Part shown: piece by piece, positions 24,304 through 36,959 of the stretch
How the letters are laid out: the number at the start of each line of letters is the position of its first letter
How positions within the stretch are numbered: the stretch's first letter is position 1
Source of the DNA: Zonotrichia leucophrys gambelii
Lineage: Eukaryota > Chordata > Aves > Passeriformes > Passerellidae
Assembly (NCBI RefSeq): GCF_028769735.1
Contig: NC_088173.1
Coordinates: 10,251,038-10,315,037, forward strand
DNA: 64,000 bases
Reading direction: 5' to 3'
The notes under the pieces: model-generated
Seen by the model: the letters and a program-made list of their open reading frames with translations, nothing else
The model's database searches: none
What the model was told of the DNA's origin: nothing
Translations under genes and position numbers: made by a program

Positions 24304-25312
24304 CTTCCTTTAACTAATTAATTAAAGCACCACAGTGCCTTCTTGCATAAACTGTTTATTTTCTTTATTCAGATAAGAGTTTCCAGTTTTAGTGGTAAAT
24401 GCATCTTGTGTTAAATCTGAGCACTACTTATTAGTCAAAGACTGTTCCCAGTTGACAGAACTGTGAAAAATGCAATTATACAAAGCTGATAGATTATTTC
24501 TTTTAAGAAGCAGAAACTGTCACATTTATTCAACCTGCATGTAGAAGCCTGCACACAATTATGTCAAACTGTGAAGATATCATGAACAGAAATTGGAGGA
24601 AATATTTTCAGGTTTTTAGTGTGTCCAGATTCTGCCTATTTAAACAATATAGATTAGAAGACACTACAAAAAATAATGCATTCAAACAGAATTCATTCAC
24701 TTCTCTTCTTAAAAAGGACTGTAATGAAGTTTCTCTGTTTACCTGATTGTTGCTACTTTTAAGCGCTGTCTTTATGGTCTCATCCCTCTCTTCCCTCAAC
24801 AAAAAAGATGCTAACACATACACTGAGAAGAATAAAAAGGGAACAAGGGAAAGATGGGATGACCCACATAAAAGAAAACTAGTGAAGTTGATAAGAGCGT
24901 AAGTCTCTGCAAAATTTCCTTTTTCACTTCTACCAGGGGCAACACAAAGGCGAGAGCATGACCTTTACAAACCAAGTGACCTCATAACTGCTAAAGCTTT
25001 TTAAAAAGATACCAGCTCTCTCTTATAATGAAAGTGTCCCACAGAAAGATGAAACACTTGTCTACTCACAGGACAGAGTAGGGCTTCTTTCCAGCCACAG
25101 AGTAAACTGAACTTCCAGTCTCTGGGTTTGAAAACTTGGACCTGAAAATAGGAATGAACAGTCTCACATTGTCCCAGGAGAATATGACTTATTCTGCTGC
25201 CAGCTGACTCTCTCCTAATTGATCTCAGAAATCAGCCTTTTTGCAACTAAAAGCTAAAGAAAAATATCTTACTTACATTTTGGAAGATGCTCTAATGATG
25301 GAATCTACAAAT

Positions 25313-25720
25313 TCATATATACATGCATATATGCAAACAGCATATATTTGAATGTAAACTAATAAATTGACATTTAAGATGGAAAACACAACATACAGGT
25401 GCATTTTTTTCTGCAATTAAAGCCATGCTAAAGCCATGCTTAACTGCTAAAAGAAATATAATGCAAAATAACTTCTGATGATTCTGAATTTGCTTTAGAC
25501 ATCCTAATCTTAGGTTATTAGCGGCCTGGAGGGAGGGAGTCAGACTGCTTGTTTTCTTTTCAAAGTCAAATAAATTTGGAAAGATGTAATTAATATTTGT
25601 ACCAAAAACCAAGACAAATCTAGTTAAAAAGTAAAACTGCAGAAAGTTTAACCTGAAAACTAAAGACCTGAACGTGAATACTTCTGCAGCTATTAGTGTA
25701 ACATTTTGTCTATTATCCAT
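25313..25720 (-). other. 135-codon open frame, unrecognised
   Basis: The minus strand stays open for 135 codons in AT-rich DNA. The predicted peptide is rich in F, L, I and C, with several hydrophobic stretches typical of random translation of T-rich sequence. No splice or promoter context is visible. Probably a chance frame. Confidence 0.08.
25418..25439. repeat. Exact 11-bp tandem duplication
   Basis: TAAAGCCATGC occurs twice in direct succession. Confidence 0.7.
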
Positions 25721-25736
25721 ATCCGTTAGATAGAAA

Positions 25737-25758
25737 ACATGTTAGATGCCTAACATGT
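25737..25758. repeat. Perfect 9-bp inverted repeat, 4-nt loop
   Basis: ACATGTTAG at 25737-25745 pairs with CTAACATGT at 25750-25758 around a 4-nt loop. It is small and may be chance. Confidence 0.6.
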
Positions 25759-26682
25759 AGCTAATAGAAAGTTTAATTGCTGTCATAGAGAAGAACCCAG
25801 AGAGCAAAAAAAAAAATACAAATTTTCTCCTTCATATGAGTAAAAAGTTTCAATGCTTGCATAATGATTCCACTGTTACAGGTGGAAAATATCTAGAATG
25901 CTATTAAATGGCTCAGTTTGCCCTTTAAATAGAGGCTTTAATGTGCAATGTAGATACACGCTGGCAGATCCATGCACAGGCATGTTCTTACAGTGCCAGA
26001 GGCCTCATATAGAAGTTTCCTAAGTGACTACCTTAAAATTTTAATATAACTTTTCACTTTGGTGAGAGCCTATGACAATGAATAAACCCAAAACATGAAG
26101 TCGCTTACTGGGTGGATATGAAGCCTTACTTGTTTTTTTGGGGTTTTTTTTAAATCTATTTATTTTTGAAAGACAAAACACCAGGAGCAACATGAGAATC
26201 CAAATGAAATTCCAGCAAACTTCCATTAACTTCAACCAAGCAAGAGTTTCATATTGACACAGGCCAGCACATAAAACCTTTGACAAAGGGTCAGCCTGCA
26301 TAACCAGGCGCTTAAGAGGTGAAAGATACCATAAATAACATCAGAGCCAAATTTGCTCAGTGTGCATTTCAGAAATTAAAGTAACATTCCATCTATTGCA
26401 TCTTCTGAGATGCCTGCTGAGCTTGGCACCCGAACTGAGGCATTAAAATCTATTTCAAAGCTGTTGCATGAGTATAGAGAGGATTCTCTGGAAACAGCAA
26501 GAAATCATCACAGACTAGCACAGGAGGTGGAGCAAGCAACATTCATTCACAGACTTCAAAAATAGCCTCCAAAGAACAGAAAAGTATTAGCTGTCAAACT
26601 ACCTATTGGCAGTGCTCTCCAGAGCAGTCAGAATCAGTCTCCCCATTTCATCCTCATTTTTTTTCCTAGGCTGGGTTCAAGA

Positions 26683-26734
26683 CCTCACAGCTCTCTCAGT
26701 GTTCACAAGATCTCCTCACAGTTCTCTCAGTGTA
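26683..26734. repeat. Tandem duplication, 31-bp period
   Basis: Two copies of a unit beginning CCTCACAG and containing CTCTCAGTGT, with one C/T difference, lie 31 bases apart. Confidence 0.6.
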
Positions 26735-27500
26735 GTTCAGCTTTTATAAGGAAAACTGCCACCATTTCTCTATCTCATCTGTCCCTAGTTCTGTCATATT
26801 TTTTCTTGCCATCATCCAAATTTGTCTCACAAGGCTTTTCTTTGCCCTTGACTGCCTCAGTTCCCTGAAGTTACGGGTGCATAAGAAAAAGTAAAGAAAG
26901 TAGAAGATTCATAGGGTGAATCAGACCTGAAAGTCCATGGTTTTTGCAAATTTCACAGCTAGTTTCACTTCTGGGGCTCCAAAGTACGTCAGGTACCTTC
27001 TAATGTGAAATCTGTAATCTTCTCTTCACTTGGGTTTTCTATACTATAAAGCAATAATTTACCACGAAGTGCCTTTGGCTAGAGAGCACACCACTAGAAA
27101 GTTACACTGAAATGGTGTCCTATTTCATTCTTTCTGAAATGCATTTTAATATTTGGTGGGGGGTGGGAAAGTATTTCTTAGAAGCACATTAAGATGTTTG
27201 ATACTCCCAAAGTTGAAAACTGCCTGAGGAAAACATCAGTTGTGACTTTATGAGCTTTTCTATGTGGGAAACAGGTCTAAGGTAGTTTGTTTGTTTTTTT
27301 TTTTAAATAAAAACTGTAAATGTTTTTAAAAGTGGCATACAGAGAAAATGCCACTATTTTCACACAGAATATTTACACACACAAAAAAGTAGGTCAGCAT
27401 TAGCTTATGATTCCAGCTCAATTTCATCCTTAAACATCTGTCACTGGTAACATGGTTCTCCTTTTGTGTCCCTGTCAGACCTCTCCCACTTCAGTCTTAT

Positions 27501-27552
27501 AGAAATAAAACCCACAAAAACCAAAAAACAAACAACAACAACAAAAAAACAC
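27501..27552. repeat. A/C-rich low-complexity tract
   Basis: CAAAAA and CAA units make up nearly all of this interval. Confidence 0.7.
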
Positions 27553-28483
27553 CTCTTTTCCCACTCTTCAATTTAATAATTTTTCCCTTCCTGTCTACTT
27601 CAATCTCCTTGCTCACTCTCTGGTAGCCTTCATATCTCACAGCAATATTGTTTTTCCTTTCCTACACAAGGTCCCCAACAAAAGATAATGAAGGAAAATA
27701 AGTCCATTACAGATTAAGGTTGTTACCACTGTTATCCCTGAATGTCATGCTTAAGAACATTCATAATAAAGAAAGAACAAGTCTCACATCTCCACCTCAC
27801 TACATCATGGGAAATAGTCTGGATTGTAATTTCTATGTATCATTTGATATGTGTATAATTTGAAGACTGATATGTTCACACATCTGTAAGGCTTTGCATC
27901 ATTTATTCTAAATAACACAACTGACTGTTCAAAATGTTTGGATTATAAGCCTAACAAAATGGACTGATTAACTTGAATGTTCTGTCCATCATATCTTAAG
28001 ACATGCAGTGGTTATACACCTGTTACATTGCTCCAAAAATAATTGTGTTTTCAAGAAGAAAATCTGAAAATTATACTAATTTTCTCAAAATTTTCTTTTC
28101 CTATTTCCTACAAAGCTAGTACTATTTCTAGTGAGCACTTACTACTGCTCTCTTTTTTTTTCAAATATAATTGTGTAAATAAACAAATCATGCATTACAC
28201 ATGCACTATTGATTCCCAGAAAGCTAGAAGTTTGGAAGAAATGCTTATGTCAACTTGCAACACCTGTGAAGATAAGGCCCTTTCATCCTGCGCTGCAGAA
28301 ATATGATTTTAAGTTAATGATTCTTCTAACTTTCATGTAATATGATGAACATATGTTATTTGTGCATTTCATAAAGGCTAGCATATTTATTTATATATCT
28401 TCCAGAGAATAAAAAAAAAATCCATTTCCTATTTTGAAATTTGGGCAACTTATCAATTCAAGTTTTTGAGAACCAAGTAAAAT

Positions 28484-28560
28484 GAGCAAAAATAGGAAAA
28501 AACAAACAAACACCACCACCTCAAAAAAAGCCAAAATCAAACAAAAATATCCCTGAAACC
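28484..28560. repeat. A/C-rich low-complexity tract
   Basis: CAAA units, a short CAC run and interrupted A tracts; low complexity. Confidence 0.6.
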
Positions 28561-28786
28561 AGATGCAGCTATCTAAGCATTCGGTCTGTTCTTCCGTTAC
28601 AGATTGCTGAGGAAAGGTGACAAGAATGTTGGATGAGAGCTTAGAGTACAAACCCACATTTTTTCTCTAAATTTTGGGGATAAAACATATCACTCAGACC
28701 TCCAGAAGATTTTGAAAGAGGCTGTGTCATTGCTGCTCAGTTAATCTGCATTTTTACATATTTATCTATATGCCCACATGTACACA

Positions 28787-28799
28787 TACACACACACAC
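28787..28799. repeat. Short (CA)n microsatellite
   Basis: About six CA units, extended upstream by ACAT variants. Confidence 0.6.
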
Positions 28800-31160
28800 C
28801 TTTATTCCACCTTTCTCCCATGCATTTAAAACAAACAACCCCACACTGCAAATCCACCGAGAAGTACTTAAAGATAACTTCAAAGTTATATGGTTACACA
28901 TTCAAGAGCCAAGAGGCAAAGAAACAGCTAAACTTTTAGATTTATTGCAGTGGCTATCTCAGTACTCATACAGATACAGCAGAACCTGTACCTTCCAGTA
29001 TTTCAGAGTCAAAGAAATAATTAACTATTTCTAAATCTGCCTAATTTTTAAATCTTATTGCATTAAAATTAAGATAGTAACTAGAATAATAAAACTGAGA
29101 TAATTAACAGTTTTTCAAGAAACTCCAGATCAGTGCTATCCAAGGTACCTAGAAGAACTGCATAGGGAAAAAAGATGTTTGTTCTTTCACAAATAATAAT
29201 TCTATATAATTTGACTGTGATGAATGCTGGTACTGAAGTGAGTGAGATTTAAATGCTACTCTCAGCAATTAAACTAAAAACAGTTAAATAGCTGTTCTAA
29301 AGTTACTGAAGCATAACTCAAGTAAGTAATTACGCAAGGCATAAAAATACTGCTTCAAATTTATTATATACACAGCTCACATCCAAAGAAATATGTTCTT
29401 TGGGATCCTTTTTTTCCCAGCTCTCTTTCTTGGACAAGGACGAGCATAAGAAAAAATAATTATATTTTGCTGCTTTTTTCTGCAGTGATAAACCAGACTG
29501 TCAACTGCATATTGCATCACTTGTTCAGGAATCTGCAGGATTTGGGGTCCTGACTCTGCTTTTCCTTCCATCCCATCTGTTGCGGAAGTGAACATAGAAG
29601 GGTTTCTGTTAACATTTTAAAAGACTGTTTTAAGGAGGCAGGTATCATTTTAATGAAGGAGATAGGGTGGTTTTTTATGGTTTAAGTTTTCTGCTGGCTC
29701 AACTGCATCTCATCTTTTTCCTGGTTTTATGTTAGTTAAAGTATCTTTCACACAATCAGGTTAGAAATTCCGAATATTTATGCCTATAAGCTCTATAGAG
29801 AAAAAGAGGCATGGGCTATCAAAACCAAAATGTTCTACTGACAGTTCAAGATTTTCCAGCCTTGTTATGGATTTGATCAGCAACATGGTCTTTGTCTTCC
29901 AAAGGAGTAAGAATACAGAAAATGACAGTATAAAATATACAGCAAAGCTGAAGCCATGGCACAACATATTGCCATATATTCATTGGTATGACCACTACTA
30001 TAAGCACATTCCAAGCATTTATCTCCTCCTGCAGCAGCTGCCTGCAGCTCTACTGACCTGGTGCCTCAGCAGCTCGGGCACATCAAATGGACCTGAGTCA
30101 AAGGAGCCTGGAAGATCTCCTCTGGATGATCTCCAAAGACCAAGGTATGGCATGGAAGTAATTTATTAAGCATAATTATTTGGCCTAAAGGAGATTTATT
30201 AAAATTTATTGTTTCCTCTGGGGCAACACAAAACCAAATTTCAGTACTTACTGAGGTGCTATCTTTAAATTCATTCTTTATAAAACCTCAGTGGTTTTCA
30301 GTTATTCCACAACTATTTCCTAAAGGCAAAGGGCCCTTACTGTCAAAAGAAGTAACTCAGAAGAAAACCAGTGAAAACAGGAGTTAACAAAACAACTTTC
30401 ACAAAGGTATATAAATCAAGAACATTCATAAAAATTCAATTACATTTCTTAAGCTTCAGAAGAAAAGGCAGAGCACATTTTATCTGGAGCAAAAAGGGAT
30501 AAAAGATACTCAGAACTGTGAAACAAAGGGGTAACATGCTAGATATTCATACTACTTTGATATAACAGTGTCAGACAGTCTAAGAGGAATAGGCATGTTA
30601 TTTTCTGTAACTTTAAAAACCAAAACCTTCCTTGAGATACTTGGAAGAGAAGTGCTAAGATGAAAATGAACTGCTATTAAATATAATTTTGAGTTGTTAT
30701 GCTGCTTTATGATTACTTTTGAAGACAATATTTTCCACCTGCCACCTCTGTAATCAAAGTTTTCTTTTATATTGTTAGAAACTTTTTGTGTTGTGACATT
30801 AGTCTTGCCTAGTTTTAAAAGTGGCTCCAGATGAAGCTAACTAATACAGAGGATTGTTTTATAACTTTATAAATTTTATTAAACTGTGTGTACATCAACC
30901 TGAGACTGATTTGAAAGACTAAGGTACTGGGGTAAGCTTCTTTTAAATTTAAAATGTCAGCATCAAGTGATAGATTTTGGGGAAAAGCCTTTCCTATGTG
31001 GCAGGCACAGACAAGCAACTCTCTGTCAAGAAGCAGATGGCAGGCATACAGCTGAATGCTCTGAATATTCACCAAGATTATGACTCAAATCAAAAAGGGA
31101 AGCATGGAATAGAAAATGGGATAGAAATAACTCTTAATGCTCAGATTTGCCTCAAGACAC

Positions 31161-31182
31161 AAAAAACAAAACAAAACAAAAT
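31161..31182. repeat. (CAAAA)n tract
   Basis: An A6 run followed by three CAAAA-type units. Confidence 0.7.
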
Positions 31183-32398
31183 AATGAAGTGGAGAAAACC
31201 ACTACCTCTCCACACATTGCTTCCAAATTGTGTTACTTCTGGGAAGTGTGGCAACTCTGAAAAATAGTCTCTCTTCTTCACTCTGTTCTTGGGACAGGTA
31301 GGATTAATCACTCAAATCTTTAAAAACTGATCAAGGAGAAAGACTAAGTAGGATTAAGAGATACTGGGAAGAACATAATTAATCCAAAGGAAATTTCTAG
31401 CTTTATTTTGAGTTTAAAAGCAAGTCAAACTAATACCATTTCTGACTGAAAGAGGGAGATATGGGGATATCCTGGTCTACCTACTTTTACTATTCAAGCA
31501 GATTATCTTTCCTCCTTCATATTTCTAAACTGCATATGTCTACAAATCAGCCCTAAGAAACTCTTGAGTAGAACTCAGTTTTCAGTTCTGAAGGCTGTAT
31601 TTAAACAGGCACAGATAGAAAACAGAGTCTTAGTCATACAACAATAATAACACAATGGCAGCATCCATCTATTTCCCCAGGGTTACAGAACTGGGAGTTG
31701 CACAGCACTTGCACTGAGCACATCCCATTGTGAATGGCTGAAGCTACAGATTGCTTATTTTAGTATGACTGGTAAATTTACAGGCATTTTTATCAGCTAT
31801 GATAAAATGCTGTCATATTCAAGCATACAATATTTTTCCATATTCCTCTGGCATCTTGATTTTATTCTTACTCTGAGAGGTATTTTGGCACCTTAATCAG
31901 TACTGACTTCAAGAGTTACCTGTAATACGCATTTAGAAAGCAGAGAATTTGTGATTCAACATCTGAAAATGCAGCTGTCATATTGTTCACTTTGGTGTCA
32001 ACAAAAACAATTGCTGAATGCTCAAAACCATACACATACTTGATACAAAAGCAATAATGTGGTTCAGCTTTCCTGGTGTGTTTGTTTTGTCCACTGGATA
32101 AGAATTCAATGTGTTTTTTCATGATCAGGACAGTTTTCTATTATTTTACATTTAACTTGTTAATGATAGGCTTAGAAATTTTTCATATGGAAACTTCTTT
32201 CTAAACCTAAGAACAATTTTAATTTAATCTGACAAAAAGAATTTTCTTGAGTAGCAAACTTCAGTTCAAATATAAAGTTTCTTTCTAGCAATGAAGAATA
32301 TTAGATTCCAAGGAGAAGATCGCTGGACAATAGAACAGCACAAGCTCTCAGTAACAATATCCTTAGAGGTAAAAACACCTAGAGAAACACCCAAAAAA

Positions 32399-32559
32399 TG
32401 ACACTGGTTGCCCAGAGAGGATATACAATTTGTGTCCCTGGATATATTCAAAAAATCAGTGAACAAATGATGATTGGGCCAGCTTTAAGCAGGGTGTGGG
32501 ACTAAGAGAGCTTCAGAGGCCCCTTGCAACCTCTAACATTCTGCACTTGCATGATTCCA
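32399..32559 (+). mobile_element. CR1 LINE, 3' UTR fragment, strongly decayed
   Basis: GGTTGCCCAGAGAGG at 32406 is followed by a TCCCTGGATATATTCAA-like block (32434), AAGCAGGGTGTGGGACTA (32488) and CTTCAGAGGCCCCTTGCAAC (32511). These are the order and spacing of the CR1 3' UTR. The tail near 32540-32559 degenerates into CATGATT, a relic of the terminal octamer repeat. Upstream sequence is too diverged to place the 5' break with confidence. Confidence 0.8.
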
Positions 32560-35360
32560 TTTCTGCTAACTCTATGCAAGTAATTCTCTCCAAATCACTC
32601 TATTAAGAGAAGATAGACAAAATAATTGAAGAATTGAGAAGAGAAGCACAGGAGGAATGAACTGGTTGCTCAAAGGTAATTGCTGAATTATTATCAGAAC
32701 CAGAACCACCAGATAAGAAGTCCTGACAGTAAATTGGGCTGTTTGTTCAGTAGTATTTCTAGTGAGCACTTATTACTATGCTCTTGTTAGAGTTGAGTCT
32801 AAAGCCAGATTGAAAGGCAAATAATGAAATTCACAGAAGCAAAGCAAGAAGCACTAAAAGGGAATAAATATAGGGAAAGACATATGGAGTAATTAAGATT
32901 CAAAGTTCTCAGATTATAGGAAATGATGATGTGTTTTGTATTAAGAGAGACAAGCAGGGAGAACAAAGCTAGTGGAAAGAGCCTGAAGTCAAATTAAGAG
33001 AGGAAACAGTATGGTACGGGTGGAAGAAGGAAACCTACCGTGAGTGCCTGAGGTGCATACGTGATGGAAGAATAAATTTATTGGAGATGGCAGTGTATAG
33101 TGACAGACTGCAAAAGAGATAAAACCAACAAAGACCTCCTTATGCACATCAGTTTTAATGCTACTGTAGATCCCATTCATTGAATCAATATGCCAAAGGG
33201 ATACTAAAGAATAAATAAAATTCGTTAGAGTTGAGAGGATACAGTTTGCACCAGTTAAGAAAACATTTACTTAACTGCATAGGTTAGAGTATGTTATTAC
33301 AGCTGTAAAATAAAATTGATTCTCTGCATCTTGGAGTACCTGGACACTTGTATTGTGAATGAAGCATTTTCTACATACTTTAGAGATAATGACTCAGCTG
33401 GCTACAAAAACTCTTCTAGCCATCTCATACCTCCCAGCACCCTCTAGCAGAATTAAATGCCTATCAGTTGACAGGAGAATCTGAAAAAGTTTTAGAGAAT
33501 GAGGCAAGTTACTATACCAAAAAATGATAATCTATATTTTTGAGAAAATGACAACGACCTAGGTAACCTGTTATGTGCCCATGTTTTGGATAACAGAAGT
33601 CTGATGTGTGGTATCAGTGCTTATGGCAGCCTCTGTCTACCCTACTTATAATCATGAGGTATGCTTTCTCAACATATTCACTTCTACCAATAATAGGATT
33701 TAATTAGTGAAATTGTCTGTTCCTTCATCAGGCTCCTATAGCCTGAAGTAATTTTCTGTGTTCCTTAGTACTACATGTGACTTGAAATGAATCTCATGTG
33801 TTGTGTATTAGACCCCTTCATTAAGTATGTTTCTGCTGTCCTTACAAGCTTTAAAAATGCTCATCCAGAGTCCTCAAAAAATGCAAATACTTAATTTTGC
33901 TATATTTAGCAACAGCCATTACAAGTGTGTGTGCTGGAAAAAAGTCAGACGACATTCCAGCAGGAAAAAATAGTTCTCACAAGCTGAAGAAAATATATCT
34001 GTGGGACATATTAATTAATATCAGCTGTGTTCATCACATACATTATAGACCAAGGACAGAATCATGCTTACTCCAGATTCAGTCAGGAGTCCACCAATAA
34101 TTAATGTTTCTGAAAACATGGAGAAAAATAAATCACGCTTTGGTTAAAACCATACTTCCTGTCCAAAATATACTAACACTTTCTATTTCTCTTGTTTTCT
34201 TCCTTGTAACGACAGAAGAACTTGAAACATTTATACCAGTTATAACTGGAATTTTTCTATTTGACATATAGTGGAACCATTTGATACCTTTCTGCCTACA
34301 AAAAGAAAGAATGCATAACCAATATTGTAAGAATCCTCTGACCATTCTTTATAATGTGTTACTGGACCTATAGACATTAATCATGAGCAATGCTCTTGGC
34401 TTTAATGCAAGAAAATTAAAAAACTAAGTGCATGATAATGGGCATCTACCTGGCACATTTAAAGGCATTAGTTTTTTGTTTGTTTGTTTTAAAGTAGGCA
34501 CAAGTCCAGACCTTTATGAGTTTTCACAACTGTAAAACATTACCAATATGCATAGACATCCTCCCCACCCCCTCACACTCCTTGATTCCTCATCCTTGCC
34601 ATCTCATAGAAGAGGTACACATGATATTTCATACAGCCATTTTTTGCAATTTTGGTGTGTACTCTTCAATACACAAGTTTTAATTTGGGAATGACAAACC
34701 TCATCTGATGTACTACATCACAGTCCTGCCCCCTTAAATGGAATAGACACTTAAATCAGTCATATCTTCCAGGTCTCTCATTTCCTGAGAATGCAGGCAG
34801 CTATTTTATTTTCATTATTTTTCAGTCAGCAGTAAGAATATGACAGTCTAAATTTAAGATCATCTCAACCACAGATACTGTACAGATATGTTAATAAAAA
34901 ATGCCATTTTTCTTTTTTCATTCATGCCAACCTGAACAGATATACAACACAGTCTTTGGAGGGGCAGAAATTAGAGGATTACTTTTGTAATCCATTGTAG
35001 AATATTTTTGCTTAGCAGCTTCTTTGTGAATCAAGAAGGTGATCCTGCAATCATCACAGCTCATCAAATTTCACTTAATAAGAACTCAAGAGGGCACTGG
35101 TGAGAAATACAGTATAGAGAGAGAACTGAAATGAATTTGATGATACTGCTTTACAAATTGTATCTAGCACTATTCAATTAGTTTGATGTGTTGAGATCCC
35201 AGTGGAAAAACTAAACAAGGGAAGATTTATAGGAAAAATAGTTTTCTCTCAGCTAACACTGATCAATACAAAAAACAAACCTTCCTGTCAAAAGAATTAT
35301 GTGAGATAGCTTCTCCCTTTCATTCAAACCACATCAGCTGGCCTCACAATCTTTTCCCAA
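32560..35360. other. AT-rich noncoding DNA
   Basis: No gene or repeat family is recognised apart from a (TTTG)n run at 34471-34490. Open frames do not exceed 70 codons. Confidence 0.6.
34471..34490. repeat. (TTTG)n microsatellite
   Basis: Three to four TTTG units next to a T6 run. Confidence 0.7.
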
Positions 35361-35830
35361 AAGCCCAGACTCACACATCACGATAGCCGCAGCATTGCTA
35401 TAGCAACTGGAGGGAGAGTTGCTAAAAATGTATACAATTTAATCATTCAGCAAGGCTAATTTGCAAAACAGTAGCTAATAAAAAAACCCCAAAGAGATGC
35501 CACTGCTACACATCCCTCTACATCTTCTCAAAAGAGAGAGCACACACACACATTCTCACTCGGCACTCTTCACCAACAGCAAAAAAGAGAAGCTTTAGCT
35601 GATGTAATTGTAAAAGACATTCACTTTTTGGAAACTAAATGTTGTCAATGCATGTCGGAATGATTGTTTTCTACCTCTCAAGACTCGTCAAGACACTGCA
35701 CTAAAGTTTAACAAAGTATCTAACACAAACACATATTAAAAAAAATGTTTTTCTCAAGCCTAGGGCACCACTAAACTCTAGCCTTCGGAATGCTGCATGC
35801 GACATATGACACAATTTTACATATGTCAGA
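35360..35830. promoter_or_regulatory. Possible regulatory block with RFX-like palindrome
   Basis: ATTGCTATAGCAAC at 35394-35407 is a near-perfect X-box palindrome; the RFX family consensus has G in the first position. Fifteen bases on there is a MEF2-like CTAAAAATGT at 35422-35431. Farther along, two CATATG E-boxes lie in inverted arms at 35801-35808 and 35820-35827. Motif content and sequence texture suggest an enhancer, but there is no conservation or chromatin evidence. Confidence 0.25.
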
Positions 35831-35869
35831 AGTCAGTCCTGGTAATTCCAGGAAAACAGTGGAGGAAAA

Positions 35870-36580
35870 TATAGTTAGAAAGGTTCAATGCCCCTTGGAA
35901 GAGGGGCTTACTGGAGGTGAGACTTTTGCACAGTAACACATTCAGTTGAGTTGTAACTTCTCATGGGAACTTTCCCAGTTAAAGAAATATATATTTAACT
36001 GGAAATTACTTTTGAAATAATTTAATTTTGTGTACTAAACATTATGATTTTTTTGCAACATAGGCACTTTCAAAATATTTGTTCTGCTACCAAATGTGCT
36101 TATACGAGGGAAAAGCTCAGATTAGGTTTTATTCTTCTAACATCACACAAATCCCCCCCAAAATTACCATATTTTATGTCTCATTTATTAGGCATAGAAG
36201 CTAAATCATCTCAGTCTTCCTGATTTGACTCTTCAAAAGCACATTTGCTCAGTTCATGTACTAGAACTTAGGGGTCATGGTTTCAATGCTATGTGATCAA
36301 TAAACAATCTCTGTTTATCATACTCAAACACATATTTTGGCTTCAAAGGCATAATTATCTGGAGTTTTAAAACTGTAGCAGTCAAATTTTTTGTATCTTG
36401 TTTTCCATGCGAAACCTCAAATACTGAATTATATTGCATCAAGGACAACATTCCATCAACTTTTTATTCTTTTTCTTTCCTCTACAAGAAATATAGAAAT
36501 AGATTTTTTCTTGCCCCTAAACGCCCAGTGTCACTGTCTAAATACTTATCAAGTCTAATAGGTTGGGCTGAACTTTTAGC
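35870..36580. other. AT-rich noncoding DNA
   Basis: Nothing is recognised: no repeat family and no notable open frame. Confidence 0.6.
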
Positions 36581-36589
36581 AGAAAATGC

Positions 36590-36940
36590 TTTTAATCCTT
36601 TAGGTACAAGGGTGGCTTTCTGCAGCCATCAGCTGCCGCTCTGAAAGCACTTGAAAGGTGTTGTTCTTTTTTGATAGCAGCTTGTGTGATAAATATGCCC
36701 ACTGATAGCAGAAACCTGCAAGCAAATCTCCCAACTGATGCCGTGCAAAACCCATAATTGCTTATTAGCACTTTGGCTCATTTCAGACAAGAGTCTCTCC
36801 AGCCTTTCCCCCCGCAATCACAAGGTTTGTAGCGCAGAGTGGTTTGGGTTGAGCAAACGGACTGGAGAGCCACAAGTGCCCTCTTCTGGATATCCAATGC
36901 TACTCCAATTTATCCATGGACCAGCACTGAGGATTGATCC
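36590..36940. promoter_or_regulatory. Possible conserved noncoding element (unverified)
   Basis: About 350 bases of complex sequence retain several CpGs (CCGCTC near 36634, GCCGTG near 36740, CCGCAATC near 36813, TAGCGCAG near 36830) in a CpG-poor neighbourhood. They also contain homeodomain-like cores TAATTG (36755-36760) and TTATTA (36762-36767). Retained CpGs plus AT-core motifs are common in constrained developmental enhancers. No alignment was possible, so this is inference. Confidence 0.22.
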
Positions 36941-36959
36941 GTGACCAGATGTCTCACAC

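Larger units (their letters stand above)
24310..32398. other. Long AT-rich noncoding stretch
   Basis: No gene or interspersed element is recognised in about 8 kb. Contents are a perfect 9-bp hairpin at 25737-25758, a 31-bp duplication at 26683-26734, A/C-rich tracts at 27501-27552, 28484-28560 and 31161-31182, and a short CA run at 28787-28799. Open frames of 135 codons (25313-25720, minus) and 129 codons (29780-30169, plus) resemble no known protein. Confidence 0.6.
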
